A stretch of 64,000 bases of DNA. Origin: Tubulanus polymorphus (Eukaryota > Nemertea > Palaeonemertea > Tubulaniformes > Tubulanidae). Shown in pieces: positions 48,292-60,844 of this stretch. The stretch's first letter is position 1. Every line of letters begins with the position of its first letter. The stretch is taken from the NCBI RefSeq assembly GCF_964204645.1, contig NC_134034.1, positions 1,424,001-1,488,000 of the forward strand, in the 5' to 3' direction. The notes under the pieces are model-generated. The model was not told the origin of the DNA, made no database searches, and saw only the letters and a list, made by a program, of their open reading frames with translations. A program made the translations under genes and the position numbers.

Positions 48292-49149
48292 AAGGAATAC
48301 AGTATTCCTGAAGATGACTATTAGGATATAGTCGAAACGTTGAATAAACTACACTAGCTCAAGGAATACAGTATTCCTGAAGATGACTATTAGGATATAG
48401 TCGAAACGTTGAATAAACTACACTAGCTCAAGGAATACAGTATTCCTGAAGATGACTATTAGGATAAAGTCGAAACGTTGAATAAACTACACTAGCTCAA
48501 GGAATACAGTATTCCTGAAGATGACTATTAGGATATAGTCGAAACGTTGAATAAACTACACTAGCTCAAGGAATACAGTATTCCTGAAGATGACTATTAG
48601 GATAAAGTCGAAACGTTGAATAAACTACACTAGCTCAAGGAATACAGTATTCCTGAAGATGACTATTAGGATATAGTCGAAAGGTTGAATTAACTACACT
48701 AGCTCAAGGAATACAGTATTCCTGAAGATGACTATTAGGATATAGTCGAAACGTTGAATAAACTACACTAGCTCAAGGAATACAGTATTCCTGAAGATGA
48801 CTATTAGGATATAGTCGAAACGTTGAATAAACTACACTAGCTCAAGGAATACAGTATTCCTGAAGATGACTATTAGGGTTAGTCGAAACGTCGAATAAAC
48901 TACACTAGCTCAAGGAATACAGTATTCCTGAAGATTACTACTAGGATATAGTCGAAACGTCGAATAAACTACACTAGCTCAAGGAATACAGTATTCCTGA
49001 AGATGACTATTAGGATATAGTCGAAACGTTGAATAAACTACACTAGCTCAAGGAATACAGTATTCCTGAAGATGACTATTAGGATATAGTCGAAACGTTG
49101 AATAAACTACACTAGCTCAAAGAATACAGTATTCCTGAAGATGACTACA
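48292..49149 (+). repeat. 69-bp satellite, 13 copies, built on the CTGANGAT module
   Basis: GTATTCC recurs at 48302, 48371, 48440 and so on to 49129, a 69-bp period (one 68-bp unit at 48854). Each unit has a GAATAC/GTATTC hairpin, CTGAAGAT, a GACTAT/ATAGTC hairpin, CGAAACGTTG and AATAAA. Copies differ by only 0-4 bases. Confidence 0.97.
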
Positions 49150-50590
49150 TCTTGCACAATACCAACAAAACTCTTTGGACCAACGCCCGTGCCCCCAGAC
49201 GTATTACATCTAAACCATAAAGAAATCTTACATCATTCGAATTTTTTCAACCGTTAACGGTTTTCACCAGCGCGCGACCAATCAACGCGCTCGATCGGGG
49301 CGGTTTTGAAATTTAGCCGTGTCGGATAATAATTGATTGAAAACCCGACGCGTCGTGGCGACGTGCTCTTCGACACCGAAAACACGGTGGTGACTTCGGA
49401 TTTAATTGAATTGCGGTCTGGTTATAGGACTAACACATCCGGCGCCGTTTATTAGCGATACTTTATTCGAAACATGTTGGCAAGAAATTGCATTTTTGAT
49501 CCCTGGAGACCCGTCACAACAACTCCGCGCCACGTCGAGTTTACTATACTAGAAGCCATTCTTTATGCGTGTGATTAAAACGTTTCAATGAATATTGTTG
49601 AAAACGTATATCGCAGACGATACGATACGCAGACGATCGGTCGCTGGGCGGTTCGAAATCGCTGACGCGCGAATTGGCTCGAAAGAAACTATTGTAACTG
49701 ATTTCGACGTATTTTCGGTGTCGGAGCCACGTGCGAACCTATTTTCGTCTCCGAGATCATGAGCGTCGCGTCAATGATGCCGGAAACGCTACCGTTGAAA
49801 TCGATAATCCACCAGGTGTCGCTAGTAGTTACTGCTGAAATTCGAATAGACGTTTTTCTCTAAGATTGAATTTTCATTAAATCTATACCGATCACTGAAA
49901 TCAACGCATGTCTCGGATCCATGATAGAGTTTTAATTCACGATGTTTCGACCAAATTCTATGAGTCATTTTTGAAACGTTTTTGAGAAAATGATATGGAA
50001 TCGAGTCACTACTCTCTTAGTCCTTGAAATTGGCTCACAGAATTGAGTCTAAGCGCCACTACTCTTTTAGTTTCGAAAATGGCCGATAGAAATGATTCTG
50101 AACGTTTCTGATTCTAAAGCAGAAATATTTCTAGTCAGATTTCTCTTTGTATTTCCACATTGTGGATGTTTACACTTGTAACACACCAACAAAATGTGAC
50201 GATTCTACATCTTCTGTGATGGCGAGCTTCAGAGAGAAAGAGAAAGAGAGAGGGAGAGAGAGAGGCATCGTGGGCGAGAACACTGTAGGCATCCCTCAAG
50301 TTCCTATAAAACGCCCTTCCCCTGGAGAGCTGATATTTAGGCTTATCACGCATTCGCCAAGCTCGATGACGCCGGATAGAAGTGACGTTTTTGACACACA
50401 CCTGGGAAACGAGCTCTGCGCCGACTGGAAATTGGAATTTCAAGCCGAATCGCGACCGATATTGTCAGTAGCGGCGTTATGACATTTTGTTAACGTCGCG
50501 CGCCTGTGACGACGACATCGAGTCTCTCGGTGAAAGCGTTCATTGTGTTCGCTGTCACGCGATATTCCAAGGGCATTTTGAAACTTGGGT
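49150..50590. other. no supportable gene; one 77-bp-family fragment
   Basis: CCACCAGGTGTCGCTAGTAG sits at 49810-49829. A short GA tract lies at 50230-50265. The rest is unassigned, including opposing open frames at 50135-50482. Confidence 0.35.
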
Positions 50591-50599
50591 TTGAATTCA

Positions 50600-50900
50600 G
50601 TCCCTGCGGCGGCAAAAGAAGATTCCACTTGAGGGTCCGCTAAGTGTCGCTAGTGTTCAGTTGGACATCAAATACTGAGGCAATAGAGGAGTCCACGCGT
50701 GGCAAGTGAAGATCCACCAGGCGTCGCTAGTGTGCAGTAGGACATCAAATACTGAGGCAACATTGGATCCCGCTTGTGGCAAGTGAGGATCAACCAGGTG
50801 TCGCTAGTTCGCTGTAGGACATCAACCACTGCGGCAATAGCGGAGTTCACATGTGGCAAGTGAGGATGACCCCAGGTGTCGCTTGCAGTTAATCGGTCAT
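50600..50900 (-). repeat. 77-bp family array, inverted
   Basis: Four units with GTCGCTAGTGTGCAGTAGGA, AAGTGAGGATCAACCAGGTG and variants. Confidence 0.94.
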
Positions 50901-51094
50901 CCACGCCTTGATATCTTCCACATTTCGATCGGGGAAATCAAATCGAAATCACCTTTTCCAGCCCTTTTTAAGTTAATCAATTATGAATGATAACTAGTGC
51001 CAACCTTACGCAGAGGGTAGAATAATTCGATTTTTCGAACAACGACAATGTAGATAGTTTGACCACTTAAAGTCCCGAAGTCAAATCGGTTGAA

Positions 51095-51225
51095 GAAGAT
51101 AAGACAAGATAAGATAATTTCATTACTATCCTACCGCTTCCATTGGTGGAAGGAAAAATAATTTTGTTTTACAAGTATTTAATATCAAGAGAAAAACAAA
51201 TTTAAAAACTTAACACGGTCAACCG
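51095..51225 (-). mobile_element. LINE 3' tail with ATCTT-type end, minus strand
   Basis: On the minus strand TTCCTTCCACCAATGGAAGC and AGTAATGAAATTATCTTATC resemble the tails at 40.05 and 5.28 kb. CGCCATCTGGTGA follows at 51234. Confidence 0.5.
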
Positions 51226-51249
51226 TAAGGTCACGCCATCTGGTGAGAT

Positions 51250-52000
51250 TGGCTTCACGGGTCGACGATCTCGCGCGGGGAGTTTAGCGGATTCGGACGA
51301 CGGCGTTGAGACGAGGTCGGAGCCCGCCCGATCGAGACAACGCTAACTCGTCGTGTCGTGTTTGACAGCTAGGAACGAGCGCCAACTGATTAAACGTTCA
51401 CGCCGAATCGACTTTCATTACATCCGCGACGCAATAACTTTTCGATTTTTTTTTTCAAAAACGAACTCGACCTTTTTCGAAAGCTCTCTCGAGAACGATG
51501 CGAAACGCGAATCAACGATTCCTCCCCGCGCCCTCTCCCCCTGCACTCCCCCCGAACACACATTGACTACTGCTGCCCACGCGTTGTTAATTTTTTACCA
51601 CACGTCAAAATTAGATTTTCGCGCGCCGAACGTAAACTCGATAAAGTGAAAAAAAAGTACTTTATTTATCGACGAAGCCGTCGCTTTATTAATTTCGATA
51701 AGTTACGAGAACTTGTGTTGGTCGCGTCGATTCTCCGCGGGATTTGCGTTACGACTTTTCCGACGAGTTCCTCACGAGGGAATTCTACCTAACGTGTGCG
51801 TGTGTGCGTTAGAACAGACAGAAACGTGCCGGAATTTCTCTTCACACGCTCGAGTTCATTTCGGTTTTTTAAACAATGGACATCTAATCGTCATCGCTAA
51901 TGGCGTGAATCTCGTGGGCGTCTCGAGAAGTCTCGCGGGTTCTCGTGCGTGGGAGGCAAGGTTCAGAGATGATACGATTTTGTTTTTGCTACATGTAAAA
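51250..52000. other. no supportable gene
   Basis: The open frame starting at 51713 is Ser/Pro low complexity beyond residue ~100 because it enters the CT tract. Its first part has no homology I recognise. Confidence 0.35.
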
Positions 52001-52004
52001 ACTT

Positions 52005-52385
52005 CTGCCTCTCCCTCCCTCTGCCTCTCCCTCTCCTGGCTCTCCCTCTCCCTCTCCTGGCTCTCCTTCCCTCTGCCTCTCCCTCTGCCTCTCCTGCCTC
52101 TCCCTCTCCCTCTCCTGGCTCTCCCTCTCCCTCTCCTGGCTCTCCCTCCCTCTGCCTCTGCCTCTGCCTCTGCCTCTGCCTCTCCCTCTCCCTCTGCCTC
52201 TCCCTCTGCCTCTCCCCCTGCCTCTCCCTCTGCCTCTCCCTCTGCCTCACCCTCTGCCTCACCCTCTGTCTTTCCCTCTGCCTCCCCTCCCCCATTTTCT
52301 CCCTCTCCCTCTCCCTCTGTGTCTCCCTCTCTTTCTCCCCCTGTGTCTCCCCTCTCCCTCATCCACTCCCCCCATTTCCTCAGCC
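52005..52385. repeat. CT-rich minisatellite (CCTCTGCCTCTC words)
   Basis: Six-base CTCCCT/CTGCCT steps over ~380 bp, with TCCTGGC blocks like those at 40.7 kb in the left half. Confidence 0.95.
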
Positions 52386-52879
52386 CCCCCGCTAATTTAG
52401 ATCTCGTTGATTAGGTAGCAAATGAAGCGATAGTAACGGAGTTGGAACACGAGGGAATAAACGACGAAAAGCCCGTCGCCCGTGCAGCAGCTTCTCGATC
52501 CAGCCGCCGCCGCCGTGCGTGGTGCGCGCCGCCGATATCGCCGCTGTTTCACATTCAGCTGATTAACTACCCGAAAAGCTAACGGCCCAATTAACTCCGC
52601 CGGCGGCGGAAAACACACAATTCGTCAGGCGAAACGTCGAATTTAGCAAATTCGTTCTTTTAACGCGAACGACGACAAGCGACGAATAACAATACGACTC
52701 TAAACCCTAGAACTCTTTTAGTTTCACTTTTTATCCTCCGCGAACGAACGAATTGCATTTTTCTTTTTTTCCGTTCTTTTTTTTGTCGGCTAATTCGACT
52801 CTTGATATCGAGCGAGCGACTGAGTTCAATCAATCGTAGCGCCGGTCGTAATCTGTTAAAATGGCTGCGTTTGTTTTTG

Positions 52880-52905
52880 TCGCTGCTGCTGCTGCTGCTG
52901 CTGTC
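52880..52905. repeat. (GCT)n microsatellite
   Basis: Seven to eight GCT triplets. Confidence 0.9.
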
Positions 52906-53044
52906 GACGCTTCCACCGAACGGAGATCGACTGTAAAAACGACCAACTTCAAATGAATTACAGATAACAGGGATAGGGTTTAAATAGACCACTCGCTTTG
53001 AACTTCGGAGGCCGCAGTTTTTTTATAAGATGACATGATCGGAC

Positions 53045-53505
53045 GTGAGTGTCGAGAGAGTGGAAAAGAGAAGGAGAGAGAGGGGAAGAAATAAATAGCG
53101 GAAGAAAGAGGAGAGGGAATCCGCAGGGAGAAGGGAAGCGTAGTGAAGGAATGGGAGAAGAAACATCAGTGAGAAGGGGAGGGAGACAGGGGGTGAGAAG
53201 GGGAGAGGGAGACAGGGATAGAGGGAGACAGAGGGAGACAGGGGGTGAGAAGGCTAGTTAGAAAGAGGAGAAAAGGAGGAATCATAGGAGACGAGAGCGA
53301 GTGAGGAGGAAAGGAGGGAGAGAAAAAAGGAAGGGAGAAATAAAATAGATGGGGATGGGGAGGTCGAGGATAGGAATTTAGTGGATGGTAGAGGGTAAGA
53401 GAAAGGAGACGTGAGAGAGTGAGAAAAGGGGGTGTTGGGGTGGGGGGGGGGGGTTGAGAGAGGATAGAAATAGTGGAGAGAGAGGGAGAGGTATGAAGTA
53501 TTGTA
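53045..53505. repeat. purine-rich tract
   Basis: Irregular GAGAAGGGGAGGGAGACAGG words with a poly-G stretch near 53440. Less regular than the other tracts. Confidence 0.85.
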
Positions 53506-53985
53506 GGATTAGTGTAACTGTATTATGTGTTGGCGCGAGAGAATAGAGATAAAGAAATAGAAGCAGCCAACCGACCGACCGATCCGACCGGGAGGGAAGG
53601 AGGGATATTAGTTGTTTGTAGGTGAACGGCTGATGTCTAATTGTGCGTGCGACGGAATCTTAATGAAATAGACACCGCTACCAAATGTGAGTCCAATACC
53701 GAGTTGTTCACTCGACCGGAAATGACGTATGCGCAACGAGACAGGAAGTCGTAGATCGACTGCGATAGCTAAATTACATTTAGATAAATCGTTATGTGTG
53801 TGTACAGTGTGTTTGTTAGAGCCTTCAAGGCCACCGCGACTGACTCCACAAATTACTTTGACTTCATTTTTATCGCTATTGTGTCAGAAATGGTAATGTA
53901 GGACTGTCTACCTGCTGTGACTAGCTCATCTATTTCCTCTAGTTCTCGGTAAACTCTTAATACGAAACCCGGCCAAAAAGACCGG
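53506..53985. other. no recognisable feature
   Basis: Single-copy-looking sequence without gene evidence. Confidence 0.45.
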
Positions 53986-54255
53986 GAGAGATCCCGCGGG
54001 AAACCCCTAGAGATCCCTGGAGAAACCCCTAGAGATCCCGCGGGAATCCCCTAGAGATCCCGCGGGAATCCCCCGGAGATCCCGCGAGAAACCCCTAGAG
54101 ATCCCTTGAGAAACCCCTAGAGATTCAGCGAGAAACCCCGGGAGATCCATTGAGAAACCCCTAGAGATCCCGCGAGAAACCCCTAGAGATCCCGCGAGAA
54201 ACCCCTGGAGATCCCGCGGGAATCCCCGGGAGATCCAGCGAGATCCGGAACAAAC
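53985..54255. repeat. 22-bp minisatellite, ~12 copies
   Basis: AGAGATCCCGCGAGAAACCC plus CT, with GGGAATCCCC variants. The 123-residue minus-strand frame (GFSRDL/GFLAGSL pattern) is an artefact. Confidence 0.95.
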
Positions 54256-55990
54256 CTCGAGAGGCTCGGGAGGGACCCTAGTGGCTCCCAGACCCTGAGA
54301 TATTCTCGTGTCCCTGAGAGGTCTTAAGAGACCATATACGATACCCTGCTTTCGAGGAAGGCAAAGTCGGTTCACCATTTCTTACTCAACGCCCTGACGG
54401 GGCGAAACCAAACTCAATCCCAATTCATATGGGACTTTAATTTTATACACAACAACAGCGCTGGATATTTCAATAAGGAATTCCTGTTGTTAGCGCAGAC
54501 CAAGTCGTCTTTTGCGCTGCATTAGAAAATTTTAATTAAACTTGACGAAATGATTTTTAATTTCGAATTGCGTGGGATTCTTTTTTTCACGGGGAGAACG
54601 TTTTACTATTCAGTCAAATACTCTTCATTCAAAAAATATCAAAAATGCAAAGTCGAATTCCGTTGCGGTGATCAGTAGCTCGGTCACGTGGTAAAACGAT
54701 CGATTGCCCGTGGCGTTTGATCGATTGCTACGCGTTTGAAATTCAAACTGGATATCCGTTACGCGCAAAAATAACGGTCGTTTCGCGAACGGGTTTTATG
54801 ATTGCGCAGGCGGCGGTGCGCGAGCAGGCGGCGCTGGCCGGATAGAAGCAGGCTGTGTTGAATGATGGATGAGTTATGGAGTGCCGGATGCGAGTAGGAT
54901 GTGTCGAAAAAACATGAATCAGTGACAAACTGAGAATTTCATTTTCCATGAGTAATCTGTTCGATTCGGTCTACATTTGAGGCGCCGCCATTTTGAAAAA
55001 GTGAACAAAAAAGGTTTGCACTTAATCATTACAGGGCCCTTCGGAATTCACCAAGTCCTGGCAGTGGTTGTCTCCACAGTAACCTACGTTGATCTACGAG
55101 CCTAGTTTGGTACATCTAAGTTTCTTGGTGAACTTCGGGATTGCATGACAAATCCAGCAGATGGCGCCACATGACGATCTAGAGAAGCCTGGATTTTGAG
55201 TATTTAAGGGCTAGGTAGATAGGATATCACCTTCTTCGCAGTTATTTCAACGCTTCATTAAGCGTCAACGGTTTCAGACGTGTTTTTAATGGATACCACG
55301 CCGGTCTCGAATACAACGTATTAAAGTTTCAATTTTCCGCGTTTATTAACGGAAAATTACTTAGCCGCGAGTGCATTACACACACGTGTATGTCATAACA
55401 CGTTTCGTGAAGGAGTTTTTTCTTCATTTCGTGCCAGCGATCTACAACGCCCTTTCCCTAACCGAACGGAGGAGGCCATCTTAGTTCTGACAACTATTCT
55501 TAGTCAGTCAACGTAGTTGTCGTTTTTGAAAAATATTTCTTTTCATAACTTTAAAAATCCAACCAATAAAAAGTCAATTTCATTTTAATAAAGAACTTAT
55601 CGAAGAAATATCTTTTATTACTTAACGGAACCTAAAGATTATCGGCGACAAATTAAACCGCCGAATAGAACGGAATTTCGGCGAATAAATCGTGCGTTGT
55701 GTCAGCGTGTGGCGCGTGATCGTGGAACGGAGTGTAATCCACTAATCGGTTAAAGTGCCGGGGCGATGTAACAAACAGTAACAGCGTCGAGTCGTCTGTC
55801 AATATTTCACCAAAACGCGTCGTCACTTCAACGAATGGAATGAAAACTGTTGGCGGATTTATTAAATTTGTCAATCTATTTTTGTGCGCGGGTTTCTCTC
55901 GCACTGGTCTTTCATTCAATGAAATAGCACATTTTTCATTTCGTTATTAAAGTCGTGAAAATACGAGAGCCGGCTTCGCAAACTTGAATA
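54256..55990. other. no supportable gene; one CTCF-like site
   Basis: CCAGCAGATGGCGC at 55154-55167 is a full match to the CTCF consensus CCASYAGRKGGCRS as I recall it. Open frames are short and unassigned. Confidence 0.35.
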
Positions 55991-55994
55991 GATG

Positions 55995-56530
55995 GCTGAC
56001 TCCGTAAATCCCCTTATGACATCACGAAAGTAGCTAAAAAGAATCTCCAAGACAAGTCGGCTGCCATCCCCCCTCAGAAAAGATGTCCGCCTCCATAAAT
56101 CTCCCTATGACATCGTCAACTTGTCTACTAGTGACTTGATTTATAGACAATTCAAGAAATGATGTCTACCTTGATAAATTCCCCCTATGACATCATCAAA
56201 TAACCTGCTTATGGTTTGATCTTTAGACACTTCCAGAAAAGAAGCCTCCATAAATCCCCCTATGACATCATCAAATTACCAACTAGTGGTTTGATCTTTA
56301 GACACTTCCAGAAAAGATGTCTGCCTCCATGAATCTCCCTATGACATCATCAAATTGTTTACTAGTGATTTGATCTTTAGACATTTCTAGAAAAGATGTC
56401 TGCCTCCATAAATCCCCCTATGACATCATCAAATTGTTTACTAGTTATTTGATCTTTAGACATTTCTAGAAAAGATGTCCGCCTCTTTTTAACTGCCCCT
56501 ACGACATCATCAAATTAAGGCTCCATCAAT
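55995..56530 (-). repeat. 79-bp family array, inverted
   Basis: Seven units with CCCCCTATGACATCATCAAA and CAGAAAAGATGTCTGCCTCC. The last few are nearly identical. Confidence 0.95.
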
Positions 56531-57004
56531 GCACGTACGTCATCATAACCCTTTTAATTACGAGTTGAAAATAGTCGTCTGCGCAACTGGCGAGACCTTT
56601 TCTACAGTTCACGGTCGATAATTCATGTGTGAACGTTCTCGAATTTAATAAATTCATTTTGCAGGAGATTTCAGAATCAATTTCTTCACGACAGCGTTGT
56701 TTTATTTGTAGACCGCACGTCGTTCATTGATGGTTCGAATTTCATTAACAGTCAGTTCGGACGTTTTTACTACGAGTGAATTGTCGTATTTTGTTATAAG
56801 AATGACAAATTAAATTCCGCAGTCGACTTCTCGTGTGTCTCTAGACTCGTAGCTGTAGTGCTGTAGAGTTACGGTTACGGAGACACTGTCCTGAAGCGCG
56901 CGATTCGACTCCACTCCACCGAGCTGTGTTCGGGGGTGTCTCCGCGATCGTATCGTGGGACACTATGATTTAACCCATTGGAAAAATTTTGGAGTCTGGT
57001 TTTG

Positions 57005-57520
57005 TAGGCTTCGTTTCTCAAGGGATAAATCCTTAACCCGGTCCTGGTTTTATAGACTGGGTATCAAAGTTATCCCTAGGGATAAATCCTTAACCTTGGC
57101 CCGGCTTTATAAACAGCAGGGGCCGGTTGCATAGCTTAGACAGGGCCAGTTGCACGGTCGTGACTTAAGTCCAAAAGTGGTCTTAAATCTTAAGACTGGT
57201 CTTTGGCTGTAGAAGTTGGTCTTAGAATGGTCTTAAGTCTAAGCCATGACCATGCAACCGGCCCCTGGGTATCAAAGTTATCCCTATGGGTAAATCCTTA
57301 ACCTGGGCCCGGTTTTATAGGCTTGGTATCAAAGTTAACCCTATGGGTAAATCCTTAGACTGGGCCCGGTTTTATAGACTTGGTATCAAAGTTATCCCTA
57401 TGGGTAAATCCTTAACCTGGGCCCGGTTTTATAGACTTGGTATCAAAGTTAACCCTATGGGTAAATCCTTAGACTGGGCCGGCTTCTATAGACTCGGTAT
57501 CAACATCCCTAGGCACAAAT
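57005..57520 (+). repeat. 57-bp satellite array, interrupted by a MITE
   Basis: Same family and orientation as at 23.7 kb. Units left of the MITE keep TTATCCCTAGGGATAA. Those to the right have CCCTATGGGTAAATCC, a diverged palindrome. Confidence 0.95.
57117..57267. mobile_element. MITE, 151 bp, perfect 16-bp terminal inverted repeats
   Basis: The termini are CAGGGGCCGGTTGCAT and its exact reverse complement. A second copy of the left end (GGGCCAGTTGCACGG) lies 25 bp inside. It splits a GACTGGGTATC word of the 57-bp satellite, so it inserted after the array formed. No coding capacity. Confidence 0.85.
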
Positions 57521-57524
57521 TGAT

Positions 57525-58215
57525 AACAACTTGGGCCTGGGAAGATGCTGACTTGAGGCGGGTTACAAATAACTTACGAAGGCCGTTATGAACTGAGATA
57601 TGCTATATTGAAAATGGAGGAAAGTATGAACGTAATTTGAAGACATTTTGACTAAAGCGTTTCCAATTAATAGCCTAATTATATCGCATTTAAGCCTGTA
57701 CACTGGACTACTTTCTCATATCCAGGGTCTACGGTCGTTCGTTCACTTTTAGATCTTAATTCATCAGAACTCGAACGGAGGATGAGTATATGCCACCGGA
57801 TTTACAGCGACAGTTGTCTATCCGACTCCCTGAATCAATAACAGCGGATCGATAGAGATTTTCTCATGTTCCCGATCGGGGGTAGGCGTTGTTCGGACTA
57901 AGCCGCGGATATATGTGTACCTGTTTTAAACACCCGACCGACTCGCGTTGCCGACGAATGGTTATCGCTAATACACGGACACCTGCCTCGTTCCCAGCGG
58001 TTGAGCTAATCTCGCGGATCTCGCTATGGACGGCATCGTTGATTGCCGCTATTCTGTGTCGATTTGATGAAAGAGTGAGTATTTTTTTGCAATGCGTCCC
58101 GAATTGAGGTTGTAAATATCTCACATGAAGTGCTTATTGGTTCCGGTGTCGAATTGTTCCCTGAGAAATGGCATCCGCCGCGTTTGAAGCTACAGATACC
58201 GGTCACTGTTAATAC
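57525..58215. other. no supportable gene
   Basis: Overlapping open frames at 57864-58124 on both strands have no recognisable homology. Confidence 0.4.
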
Positions 58216-58219
58216 GTAA

Positions 58220-58480
58220 TACGCATCAGGCGATTCCACTTGTGGCTGGTGAAAATCCACCAGGTGTCGCTAGTGTGCGGTAGGATATCAACTACTGCGG
58301 CAATACAGGATTCCACTTGTGGCAGGTGAGCATTACACCAGTTGTCGCTAGTGTGCAGTAGGACATCAACTACTGCGGCAATAAAGGATTCCACCTGAGG
58401 CAAGTGAAGACCCACCAGGTGTCGTTAGTGCGCGGTAGTATATCAACTACTGCGGCTATAAAGGATTCATTCCATTTATA
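58220..58480 (-). repeat. 77-bp family array, inverted
   Basis: Three and a half units with CCACCAGGTGTCGCTAGTGT and ATCAACTACTGCGGCAATA. Confidence 0.94.
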
Positions 58481-58484
58481 GCTA

Positions 58485-59125
58485 GTGCCAGTCGCACCTC
58501 AATTATTTTACACGGACATATAATTTCTATTTTATTCGACGATCGATTTGGTTTAATGCTTTTGCACTCGATTGCCAGAGATCGATTCGATGTGGTCTTA
58601 TGTAAAAGCGGCGGATGAATCGATAGGCACAGAGAGAGAGAGACAGAGAGCGAGTGATATCTAAATGTCACCTTTACGAGACGCGCGGCCATTCCGGGAG
58701 AACAGAGCATAATCAATCAAAACTTTTAAACAAGACCTCAGACGCTCGAAGACAAAAGAAAGTTATGTTACAATAAAATACGTTTACACTTAAAATCTAT
58801 AAATGTCATCGGACGCAGTTCGGCTTTTACGGTCGGTTGCTTGGTTACTGGCGGTGTTTATTGCAAGTGCGCGGTGACGTGACAATATGGCGGCGAATGC
58901 CGGTAGTGATTTTAATGAGTAGATGAAATAAGAATGTTGTTTGATATTGTGTCGTTCCCTTCTGCTTTATGACAGACACCGTGCAATAAATTTATCGATT
59001 GCGGTAATGTTTGGTGCTTGTTTTTGGGTTCGTTGGGTTCACGAGCAGGGGTTAGTTCGTGTACCGGAATTTACCTGATGACGACGTCGTGATTGTACGC
59101 ACGAAAGATTTCATATACCGTTAAG
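58485..59125. other. no recognisable feature
   Basis: AT-rich sequence with a (GA)5 near 58634. No gene is supported. Confidence 0.45.
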
Positions 59126-59130
59126 AAATT

Positions 59131-59670
59131 GGATCCATTTCCACAGTTGTGTGGGTTTGATTTGACTCTGAACTCAGTTCCACAGTTGTGTGGGTTTGAT
59201 TTGACTCTGAACTCAGTCCCACAGTTGTGTGGGTTTGATTTGACTCTGAACTCAGTCCCACAGTTGTGTGGGTTTGATTTGACTCTGAACTCAGTCCCAC
59301 AGTTGTGTGGGTTTAAATTTGACTCTGGACCTAGTTTCAAAGTTGTGTGGGTTTGATTTGACTCTGAACTCAGTCCCACAGTTGTGTGGGTTTGATTCGA
59401 CTCTGAATCCAGTTCCACAGTTGTGTGGGTTTAATTTGACTCTGGACCTAGTTTCAAAGTTGTGTGGGTTTAATTCGACTCTGGACCCAGTTCAGCAGTT
59501 GAGTGGGTTAAATTTGGACCCAGTTCCACAGTTGTTTGGGTCTAATTTGACTCTGGATCCAGTTCCACAGTTGTTTGGGTCTAATTTGACTCTGGATCCA
59601 GTTCCACAGTTGTTTGGGTCTAATTTGACTCTGGATCCAGTTCCACAGTTGTGTGGGTTTAATTTGACGG
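59131..59670 (-). repeat. 39-bp family array, inverted, ~13 copies
   Basis: CCACAGTTGTGTGGGTTTGA and TTTGACTCTGAACTCAGT every 39 bp. The plus-strand frame here has the same 13-residue period as the minus-strand frame of the 30.8-kb array. Confidence 0.96.
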
Positions 59671-60219
59671 GATATTTGTTGAGAATTCAGATGGAAGTTG
59701 ATTACGGACAGACGACACATCGTCTGCTAGTGACTCGTTAAAATTGAAATTGGAATAGATTTTAATTTATCTACCTGCCCGATTCACGTTTCGTGTTATC
59801 ACTGAATCAGCGAGTTTGTTAATAGGTTTATTGACCCCCCACCAAGAAAGTAGGCTATTCAATCATTCCACAAGCGCGTACACTTCTGGTTTATGCATTA
59901 TCTTTTTTCTTGGCACAGAGCCAGCGAAACCGCGTGCAAGTATCTTATCCAAAATCCAGTTCATTGAAACTCAACATTAAAAAGTTATTTTATTTTCTAT
60001 AGCCGGTATAAACTCCAAGAACCAATTGCCAGTTGCAAAATCGCTTAGATTTACGATCAGTCAAATACCATTTAAATTCTATAGCAAACCTAAAAACCTT
60101 ATGACCACTCTTAGCTATACTACTGGGAATATATGCGGAAAAGATAAACGAGACATCATCGATGAAACTTACTGAAAATGGTCTTTGAATGGTCACTGGT
60201 TATTCATGTAACATATCGA

Positions 60220-60311
60220 GCCCCAGTGGCACAATCGGTTAGCGCGCCGTACTTATAGACAGTCGTGGCTGAGCTATGCGGAGGTTGAGAGTTCGAGCCT
60301 CTCCTGGGGCA
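60220..60311 (+). tRNA. tRNA-Ile (anticodon UAU) with an 18-nt intron
   Basis: The acceptor GCCCCAG pairs with CTGGGGC and the discriminator is A. The D arm is GTGGCACAATCGGTTAGCGC, and the anticodon stem is CCGTA/TGCGG with TAT at 60254-60256. An intron of 18 nt (60258-60275) sits right after position 37, the canonical place. The T arm contains GTTCGAGCC. A T6 terminator lies at 60319-60324. Eukaryotic tRNA-Ile(UAU) genes typically carry an intron here, which supports the call. Confidence 0.93.
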
Positions 60312-60844
60312 ACGATCATTTTTTAGTCAGCACCGACCATTCTTAAATTGTTAATTTTGAATCTTCAATTCCGGTCTTAAGTGTTTAGATTAGCTGTATG
60401 ATTTAGAAGAGTAAACATCATTTTACTCGAACCCTTAGAGCAGTCGTCCGGCAAACGTAACATCCGTGGTTCGGTGCACCGGTCCAGGTGGTGGACCGCC
60501 TACCGGATTAGCTAAGATTAGCTAAACTACAAGTCGACAAGTGGTTTCAATTCGTGCCTCCAGTGAGAACGATATTCTAAGACGCTGTGCTGTTAACTAG
60601 AATATGATTCATACGAACTCGACGAAAAGCGACTTGTTGTGCGACGAATCTAAACGGAAAATCATGTCATACCGGTTTCAGCTGTCGCTCACTGCGTAGA
60701 CCATAATCACGCTTGAAAAAATAGTATATGTTTTTTTTTATTGTATATTTTCGTACATGGATATATGAAAATGTTTAAAAAGAAACTTTGCCGCATCGTG
60801 AGACTCTGTCACAGTACAAACCCCTGCCCCTAGTAGACACATCC

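Noticed and set aside
48292-49149. Calling the 69-bp unit a true hammerhead ribozyme
   Set aside because: Only the CTGANGA and GAAA parts fit; an extra T, no stem III and no clear UH cleavage site. Left as a finding.
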